DNA from: Rhodospirillaceae bacterium
GTDB taxonomy: Bacteria > Pseudomonadota > Alphaproteobacteria > UBA828
DNA: 10,280 nucleotides
NCBI GenBank assembly: GCA_028819955.1
Contig: JAPPKP010000324.1
Coordinates: 1,424 to 11,703, forward strand
Direction of reading: 5' to 3'
Below are positions 4,493 through 10,280 of the stretch, piece after piece. How positions within the stretch are numbered: the stretch's first letter is position 1; each line of letters begins with the position of its first letter. The notes beneath the pieces are model-generated. The model did no database searches and had not been told where the DNA came from. It saw nothing but the letters and a program-made list of their open reading frames with translations. Both the position numbers and the translations under genes were made by a program.

Positions 4493-6016
4493 ATGAGCAC
4501 GCTTTCACCGCAACGCAAACGGACCGTCATCGTCGCGGCCCTGGCGGGCCTCGGCATGATCGCGCTGGCCGGCGGCGGCCTGGCCGGTTCGCTCAAGACG
4601 GCCACGGCGGTCACGCCGCCGACGTCGGTGGACCAGATCCTGGCGATGCCCAGCCTCGCAGGCGTGGTGGAGGCGGTAAGCCCGGCTGTGGTCTCGATCG
4701 AGGTCATGCACAAGGCCCGGCCCGCGTTCACCTCCCAGCAGTGGCGCGGCCCCGACCTGCCTGAACACTTCAAGCGCTTCTTCGGCGAGGACTTCGCCGA
4801 GCGCTTCGGCTTCACGCCGGACTTCGGCCCCCGCCGCGACGTGCCGCGCCGCGGCATCGGCTCGGGCTTCGTCGTGGACGCCGACGGCTACATCGTGACC
4901 AGCAATCACGTGATCGCCGGCGCCGAGACCGTGACCGTGATCCTCGATGACGGCACTCGGCTCGACGCCGAGATCGTCGGCGGCGACAGGCGGACCGATA
5001 TCGCCCTGCTCAAGGTCGAGAGCGACGAGCCGCTGCCGACTGTGAGTTTCGCAGCGGACGACGGAACCCGCGTAGGCGACTGGGTCGTCGCCATCGGCAA
5101 TCCCTTCGGCGTGGGCAAGACCGCAACCTTCGGTATCGTATCCGCACGCGGGCGCGGCACCGGCCCGAACCCTTACCAAGACCATCTGCAGATCGATGCA
5201 CCGATCAACAGCGGCAACTCGGGCGGCCCGACGGTCAATCTGCACGGCGAGGTCATCGGCGTGAACACCTCCATCGTCTCGCCCTCGGGCGGCAACGTGG
5301 GGATCGGCTACGCAGTCCCCGCTGTCACGGCCACGGCAGTCATCGACGACCTCAAGGCCCATGGTCGGGTGATGCGCGGCTGGCTCGGCGTGCACATCCA
5401 GCCCGTGACCAAGGACATCGCAGCGAGTCTCGGGCTCGAGGGCACGGAGGGCGCCATCGTCGCCCGCGTGCAGCCGGAGAGCCCGGCCGCAGAGGCAGGG
5501 CTCGAGCAGGGCGATGTCATCACCGCCGTGAACCAGGCGCCGATCGAAGACACGCGGTCGCTCTCGCAGACGATCGCCGCCATCGATGCCGGAACCTCCG
5601 CCGCGCTCACGGTCTGGCGGGATGGCGAGGTCATCGAGCTCACGGCGGCGATCGCGAACGCGGCACCGGCGATCGAAGCCAGCGCGGAGATGTCCGACGC
5701 AGACGAGGCCGGCCGGCTCGACACCTTCGGCCTTCGCCTCGAGAACGTGGATTCCGAGGCGGGCGAAGGTGCCGACATGGATGGCGGAGGCGGTGCCGTG
5801 GTCGTCGCCGACGTGGCGCCGGGCAGCGCCGCTCACCGCAAGGGCATTCGCCCGGGCGACATGGTCGTCACCGTCGGCAACGAGCCGGTGGGCTCGATCG
5901 CGGAGGTGAACGAGCGCATCGAGGCCGCCCAGAGCGAAGGGCGCAAGGCCGTCCTCATGCTGATGAGCCGGGACGGAAGCGAGCGCTTCGTCGCTCTTCC
6001 CTTTGTCACCGCTTGA
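4493..6016 (+). CDS. degP: Do-family periplasmic serine protease (DegP/HtrA/MucD-like)
   Basis: A 507-residue envelope quality-control protease and chaperone. ATG 4493 is chosen over the upstream in-frame ATG 4409 because it follows GAGGA closely. It also starts a proper signal peptide: MSTLSPQRKR, a hydrophobic core of about residues 12-33, then a likely cleavage region. The trypsin-like domain (about 55-285) has a short LA loop and the triad His139 (TSNHVIAG), Asp169 (RRTDIALLKV) and Ser243 (NSGNSGGP). PDZ1 (about 295-387) contains the RGWLGVHIQPV motif; PDZ2 (about 410-502) ends the protein. The usual Arg before GNSGGP is Ser here (INSGNSGGP). It degrades or refolds damaged envelope proteins as an oligomer. 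The divergent DUF1499 gene and the upstream two-component pair are its neighbours. DegQ or MucD would be equally fair names. Confidence 0.94.
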   Translation: MSTLSPQRKRTVIVAALAGLGMIALAGGGLAGSLKTATAVTPPTSVDQILAMPSLAGVVEAVSPAVVSIEVMHKARPAFTSQQWRGPDLPEHFKRFFGEDFAERFGFTPDFGPRRDVPRRGIGSGFVVDADGYIVTSNHVIAGAETVTVILDDGTRLDAEIVGGDRRTDIALLKVESDEPLPTVSFAADDGTRVGDWVVAIGNPFGVGKTATFGIVSARGRGTGPNPYQDHLQIDAPINSGNSGGPTVNLHGEVIGVNTSIVSPSGGNVGIGYAVPAVTATAVIDDLKAHGRVMRGWLGVHIQPVTKDIAASLGLEGTEGAIVARVQPESPAAEAGLEQGDVITAVNQAPIEDTRSLSQTIAAIDAGTSAALTVWRDGEVIELTAAIANAAPAIEASAEMSDADEAGRLDTFGLRLENVDSEAGEGADMDGGGGAVVVADVAPGSAAHRKGIRPGDMVVTVGNEPVGSIAEVNERIEAAQSEGRKAVLMLMSRDGSERFVALPFVTA

Positions 6017-6041
6017 GGTTCGCTTCGTCACCTCTTGAGGT
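6005..6041 (+). repeat. Direct repeat spanning the degP stop codon
   Basis: GTCACCGCTTGAGGT (6005-6019, containing the TGA stop) recurs 22 bases later as GTCACCTCTTGAGGT (6027-6041), with 14 of 15 bases identical. The second copy can also fold as CACCT-CTTG-AGGTG. It looks like a small local duplication of the 3' end of the gene. Confidence 0.5.
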
Positions 6042-6050
6042 GGGGCGGGG

Positions 6051-6084
6051 AGGGCCGGCGTTCCCTGACCGGGGCGCCGGCCCT
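6051..6084 (+). terminator. GC-rich hairpin terminator after degP
   Basis: AGGGCCGGCG (6051-6060) pairs perfectly with CGCCGGCCCT (6075-6084), a 10-bp stem around a 14-base loop that can pair further (CCC with GGG). Only a short TT follows, so efficiency on its own is uncertain, but stem strength and position suit a terminator for degP. It lies between convergent degP and the AsmA gene and may act for both. Confidence 0.6.
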
Positions 6085-6116
6085 TGCTGCGCCACAGTCA
6101 GTTGCGAGTGAGCGAA

Positions 6117-9100
6117 TTATTCGTCGAGCGTCTTCAACAGATCGTCGACAAAGTTTTGGAGGTTTTCCTCTCCTTCCTTCTCCTCATCCTCTCGCTCGGG
6201 CTCCTCCAATAATTCGTCGGCGAAGTCCTGCTGATTCTCCTCTTCCTCCGCCGCCCCCACCGCTTCTTCTGGCTCAGGCTCCCCCAACAGATCGTCCACG
6301 AAGTCTTGCAGGGTCTCGCCCCGGTAGCGCTCGGGCGCTGACGGGGGTTCGGGCACCGTCCCGTCGGACAAAGACTTAGGCGCCGGCTCCTTGGGCGCAG
6401 ACGCCGCCGCGGGCTGCTCGTCCTCTTCAATCTCCACCGGCTCTTCTGGTTGTTCCGTCGGATCTGGGTCCGCCGGTTCTTCTAAGTGGTCGGCGTCAAG
6501 CGGCTCTTCCACCACTGCGGGATTGGCCGGCACGTCGTCCAGCGACAGTAGAGCGCTCCCCGGATCATCCTTGTCCCGAATTTCTGCCGCCTTGCCGGTC
6601 TCGCCAGCACCCTCGCGCGCTTCCGCCGGCTCCTCGGCTGGTCCGGCGTCCTCCGCCTCGTCCGGATCGCCCAGCACGTTTCGGAGCAGCGTATCGATTT
6701 CGGTTCCCGGCTCCCCCTTTGCGCCCTTGCGCAGCGTGATCTTGGGCACCTCGTCCGAGCCGGCGAGCGAGAGCAGGCCGAGCTTGACCAGGTGCGCCTG
6801 CATGTCCTCGATCAGATAGCGCCGTTCAGGCCAGTCGATCGGTCCTTCGAGACGCACGCCCACTGGCGGGGCATCCGCATGCTCGGCCAGGCGGAACAGC
6901 GCCGTGAGGTCGAGCTGCCACGCGGGCAGGTCAGCAGTGCCACTGACATCGCCGTGGGCTCCGTCGGCGACGATCTTTAAGCCGTCGATACGCGCCTGGC
7001 CGTTCTGAACCCACACGGTGCCGTCGAGGGAGCGGATCGCGGTCTGCCCGCTCGAGAGGCTCTGCTCCGCTTGCTCCACGAAGCTCAGGACGTCGTCCAA
7101 CGCATCGACCGTGGAGAGCGCGGCGATCTGGCCGCTGATCGCCGGCACGTCCACGCCTTCGACCACGCCCTCGCCGCCGCTGATCGCCACCCGGCCGGTG
7201 AGACTCTCCACCATTTCGCGCTCGGTCTGGCCGCTCAGGGTGAAATATCCATCGATTGTGGCGTGGCCGGAGAACGCGCGACCGCCCGCGGTCTCGCGCA
7301 GAATGGCGCCGATATCCGCATCGACGAGCCGAACCGCCCCTTGCCCCGACGGTACCGCCCCGCCGGCCAGGCTACCGTCGGCCTTCAACGCTCCTCCGAA
7401 GAGCCGCCCTTCGAGCGAGCGCAGCGTCAGCGTGCCCTCGGACGCGGAAAGGTCCACATCGGCTTGCTCGATGCGGTAGGGGCCGAGAACCAGCGCGCCG
7501 GCGTCGAGCGCGAGCGTGCCGGAGAGCCGGTCGAGGAGCGCGAGGTCGATGGGCTCTTCGGACCACCGCTCCGACTCCAGCTCGGCGACCTCGATGCCGG
7601 CACCCAGGTCGCCGTCCGTTGCCGCGAGGCCGCCGCCGACCCATGCCAGATCGAACGTGCCCGCCTGAAGATTGGCGTGAAACTCCGGCGGCTCCTGGTC
7701 CAGGCGGAGAAAGATGTCACCGGTCAATGTGCTCTCACCGATGGCCGCATCGATGCCGGCGAGGTTGGCCACCGTCAGATCTCCCGAAACCTTGCCGGCA
7801 AGGCGCACGGCGCCAAGGTTGGCGCCCGCTGCCTCGCCGATCACGGCCTCGACCAGGGTCTCTCCGCTCGGGTGAGCAAGATCGACATCGACGTCGTAGC
7901 CGGGTGATTCGAGCAAGTCGGTGACGGTGCCGGAGACCGTCACCGTGGCGCCGGCGGTTTCGGCGTTCAGATTGATCGCTATGGACCCGAGATCGCCGCC
8001 GATCCCGCCGTCCACCGCCAACGCGCCGATCCGGCCGACGGCAGCGGGCGGCGTGAGTCCGACGGTGCGGGCGAGCGCTGCGGCATCCGGTGCACGGAGA
8101 CTGAGCGCGAGGGCGCCGGAGGGCGTGCCCAACGGCTCGTCGACGGTGCCTTGCAGTCTTGCCACCGCGGTGCCGGCCGCCAGGTCGAGGTCGAGCGTCA
8201 AGGCATCCTCGCCGCCGGCAACGGACCCTTTGAGCGCGACCTTGCCGAACGCCTCGGTGCGGATGTCGGGATCGATATCGAGGAGCGCGGCGACGCCCTC
8301 AAGGGAGTCGGCCGCGCCTTCGACCGTGAGATCGAAGTGAGGTGCTGTCCGGAGCGCGCGCCCGGTGCCAGCGACGGAGACGCTCGCGCCTACTGCGTTT
8401 TCCACCGATGCTCGACGGAGGGTCAGGTCGCCACCGTCGAGAGCGGCGCTAAGCTCCAATCCGGCCAGGCGCACGCCGTCGTAGATCAGCGCATCCATCT
8501 GGAGCAAGACATTCGCGTCGACGTCGGCGAGTCCCGCCCATGCGCCATTGCCGGCGGTCTCGGGCACTGGCACTGCTGGCGATCCGCCGGCCGCGTTATC
8601 GGCTGCGGGCAAATAAGCGTCGAGGTTGACCGTATCGGCTGCGAGGGCGGCGGTGACGCGCAGCCTCCCGCCCGCAGCAATGGCCGCGTTACCGGCGATT
8701 CGGGTGGTATCCACCCTGACGTCAAGGTTGGATGCAGAGAGCCGGTTGCCTTGGGCGGAGAGGTCGGCGCTCGCGCTGAGGATACGCAGCCGATCCGCCG
8801 GAACGTCGCCCACGTCCGCGCCAAGCCAGGTAAGGACCGCGCGCAGGTCGTCCGCTGCGATCTCGGCGGACCCGTCGAGCCACGGGCCGTCCCCTTCCCG
8901 CATCATGCTGCCGGCAAACTGAGCCTGGGTGCCGCCGGGCAGGAGCGCCGAAGCCTGCTGGATCGCGACCGTGCCGTCGGCCAGCGCAAGTTGCGTCCGC
9001 GCCTGACGAATCACGCCCTTGCGCCAGGTGAGGGTGCCGATCTTGAGATCGACAGCCGCCGCAATGTCGCCGGGAATCGCCTCCCGGATGTCGTCGGAGA

Positions 9101-10190
9101 CGGTTTGCAGCGCGGCCAGCGGCGGCGCTTCGACAGACTGCCCCGTGCCATTAGCGACCGGCGCCCCCTCAACCGGCAGGAACTGATCCAGGTCGAACCG
9201 GTTAAGGTCGATCTCGGCGATGAGACGAGGCACGTCACCGTCCTGCCAGGAGAGCGCGCCGCTCGCCTGACTCTCGCCCAGCCTCAGCTGAATCTCTCGC
9301 GTGCCGATGGCCTCGGCGTTGAGGCTAAGAACCGCCTTCGCATCGAACTCGGTGGCCAGCGGCGCCGTCGGCAGCGCGCCGAGATCCACGTCAAGCTCGC
9401 TCAGCAACGCTCCGAAGTCGGCCGCTTCGAGGCGCACATTGCCGTCGAACGCGGGCGCATCGCCATTACCGCGCACGGTGCCTTCGAACAGCGCACGACC
9501 CCGTTCTCCGCCGAAGACGGCTTCCACCGAGATCGGCATGGTGCCGTCGTTATCCAGCGTGCTCGTCGCAAGCTGGAATGCAACCGGCCGGCCGCGCACG
9601 GTGAACGTGCCCTCTCCCCGGAAGGGTCCATCGAGCGTGCGGGCGGAGAGGGTTGCGTCGATCCCCTCGATTCGCTCCGGCGGCCGGCCGTCGACGTGGC
9701 GATAGACGATCGCGCCGTTCGTGATCGTCGTGGAGTCGAGTCTGGTCAACTCAAGGCCGGAGTCTGCTCTCTCTGCGTCGTCCCCGTCCGTCGCCGGCCC
9801 CGGTGCACCCTCGAAGAGCCAATTCGGACCGCCATCGGCAAGACGCTGAAGCTCGATCACGGGCTCGTCGATGGCAAGACCGGTGACGGCGATTTCCCCG
9901 CTGAGGAGGGGCCCGAGCGCGAGCCTGAGATCGAGGGACTTGATCCGCGCCATGTCCGGGCTGGCCGCACCGGGCACGTTGGCAAGGCGCAGGTCGGTTG
10001 CCTCGATCTTGGGCGTGGGCAGTATCGAGACCTTGAGCGGGCCGTCGATTGCAAGCGTGCGCCCCGTGATGGCCTCGAGGCGCTCTGTGATCTCGGGCTT
10101 GAACCCCTCCCAATTCAGGAATGACGGCACGAGAAAAAGAGCGGCGACGGCGAGGGCCAGAAAGACGAGAATGCCGTAAACGAATTTCAC
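6117..10190 (-). CDS. Large AsmA-family envelope protein with acidic repeat tail
   Basis: From GTG 10190 the protein has 1357 residues. It starts VKFVYGILVFLALAVAALF, one N-terminal membrane helix, then NWEGFKPEITERLEAITGR and GPLKVSILPTPKIEATDLRL, the standard opening of AsmA proteins. A very long beta-rich periplasmic region follows, with the AsmA C-terminal signature near residue 998 (GRVAISGGEGVVEGVD) and further strands to about 1172. AsmA, TamB and YhdP relatives are thought to form lipid-conducting grooves between inner and outer membrane; the size here is like YhdP/TamB. Residues 1173-1357 are an acidic, proline-rich tail with three short repeats, unusual for the family. The GTG start fits the family N-terminus. 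An in-frame ATG at 10268 would add 26 residues without a visible ribosome-binding site, so the start is uncertain. It is convergent with degP. Confidence 0.9.
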   Translation of the reverse strand: MKFVYGILVFLALAVAALFLVPSFLNWEGFKPEITERLEAITGRTLAIDGPLKVSILPTPKIEATDLRLANVPGAASPDMARIKSLDLRLALGPLLSGEIAVTGLAIDEPVIELQRLADGGPNWLFEGAPGPATDGDDAERADSGLELTRLDSTTITNGAIVYRHVDGRPPERIEGIDATLSARTLDGPFRGEGTFTVRGRPVAFQLATSTLDNDGTMPISVEAVFGGERGRALFEGTVRGNGDAPAFDGNVRLEAADFGALLSELDVDLGALPTAPLATEFDAKAVLSLNAEAIGTREIQLRLGESQASGALSWQDGDVPRLIAEIDLNRFDLDQFLPVEGAPVANGTGQSVEAPPLAALQTVSDDIREAIPGDIAAAVDLKIGTLTWRKGVIRQARTQLALADGTVAIQQASALLPGGTQAQFAGSMMREGDGPWLDGSAEIAADDLRAVLTWLGADVGDVPADRLRILSASADLSAQGNRLSASNLDVRVDTTRIAGNAAIAAGGRLRVTAALAADTVNLDAYLPAADNAAGGSPAVPVPETAGNGAWAGLADVDANVLLQMDALIYDGVRLAGLELSAALDGGDLTLRRASVENAVGASVSVAGTGRALRTAPHFDLTVEGAADSLEGVAALLDIDPDIRTEAFGKVALKGSVAGGEDALTLDLDLAAGTAVARLQGTVDEPLGTPSGALALSLRAPDAAALARTVGLTPPAAVGRIGALAVDGGIGGDLGSIAINLNAETAGATVTVSGTVTDLLESPGYDVDVDLAHPSGETLVEAVIGEAAGANLGAVRLAGKVSGDLTVANLAGIDAAIGESTLTGDIFLRLDQEPPEFHANLQAGTFDLAWVGGGLAATDGDLGAGIEVAELESERWSEEPIDLALLDRLSGTLALDAGALVLGPYRIEQADVDLSASEGTLTLRSLEGRLFGGALKADGSLAGGAVPSGQGAVRLVDADIGAILRETAGGRAFSGHATIDGYFTLSGQTEREMVESLTGRVAISGGEGVVEGVDVPAISGQIAALSTVDALDDVLSFVEQAEQSLSSGQTAIRSLDGTVWVQNGQARIDGLKIVADGAHGDVSGTADLPAWQLDLTALFRLAEHADAPPVGVRLEGPIDWPERRYLIEDMQAHLVKLGLLSLAGSDEVPKITLRKGAKGEPGTEIDTLLRNVLGDPDEAEDAGPAEEPAEAREGAGETGKAAEIRDKDDPGSALLSLDDVPANPAVVEEPLDADHLEEPADPDPTEQPEEPVEIEEDEQPAAASAPKEPAPKSLSDGTVPEPPSAPERYRGETLQDFVDDLLGEPEPEEAVGAAEEEENQQDFADELLEEPEREDEEKEGEENLQNFVDDLLKTLDE
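6136..6317 (-). repeat. Three 32-nt coding repeats in the AsmA C-terminal tail
   Basis: Copies lie at 6136-6167, 6208-6239 and 6286-6317 (offsets 72 and 78 bases, in frame). Copies one and three share 26 of 32 bases. They encode NLQNFVDDLL (residues 1343-1352), NQQDFADELL (1319-1328) and TLQDFVDDLL (1293-1302), each set in Glu-rich spacers. The pattern is a short amphipathic helix repeated three times. Confidence 0.75.
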
Positions 10191-10280
10191 CGTTGGCCAT
10201 GCCTCGGGGCGGAAGGAACGGACGCATGAAAGCGTTCGGTCACGCAGTGATGAGAGTGGTGGATTCAACGATTGAGGGTT

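Noticed and set aside
4505..6031. 508-residue open frame antisense to degP
   Set aside because: The frame is open because of high G+C; the product is low-complexity and resembles no protein, while the + strand encodes a clear protease with intact catalytic triad and PDZ domains.
8151..10124. 657-residue open frame on + antisense to the AsmA gene
   Set aside because: A shadow of the AsmA reading frame; the composition is Arg/Gly-rich with no domain or plausible ribosome-binding site.

Overview
The window is high-GC bacterial chromosome (about 70% G+C in sampled lines) and most resembles an alphaproteobacterium. The grounds are the mix of a urease locus, an OmpR-type two-component pair near a Do-family (DegP/MucD) protease, a DUF1499 protein and a very large AsmA-family protein, all with GC-rich codon use. 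No rRNA, tRNA, CRISPR array or transposase gene was seen.

Layout. (1) 2-1014: the 3' end of ureC (urease alpha subunit), then ureD (urease chaperone), both on +. (2) About 1059-1790: a compositional island of roughly 47-52% G+C in sampled lines. It carries a 34-residue proline-rich ORF whose stop overlaps (ATGA) the start of a 183-residue two-transmembrane protein that looks like a SLATT-domain effector. An imperfect inverted repeat (AGCCTGCTT-CTATAG and its reverse complement with a 2-nt insertion) brackets the pair. This is the most likely accessory or defence-like part of the window. (3) 1852-3953: an OmpR/CusR-type response regulator and its membrane histidine kinase on +. Their junction holds an imperfect 28/30-nt duplication that copies the ribosome-binding site and GTG start. 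(4) 3979-4341: a DUF1499 protein on -, convergent with the kinase and divergent from the protease. (5) 4493-6016: an exported HtrA/DegP-type serine protease with two PDZ domains. (6) 6051-6084: a strong GC-rich hairpin, probably the degP terminator. (7) 6117-10190: a giant AsmA-family protein on -, ending in a 185-residue acidic tail that holds three copies of a short xLQDFVDDLL-like motif.

How the genes relate. UreD works with UreF/UreG to load nickel into the urease whose UreC tail is seen. The response regulator, histidine kinase and DegP form an envelope-stress or sensing neighbourhood, and AsmA proteins also act in the envelope (lipid transport to the outer membrane). The SLATT cassette is the outlier: it sits between the urease genes and the two-component operon and differs in composition and codon use.

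No gene-free stretch exceeds about 150 bases. The longest is 4342-4492, the divergent DUF1499/degP intergenic region. It holds one GC-rich hairpin and the degP ribosome-binding site, but no promoter I could recognise.
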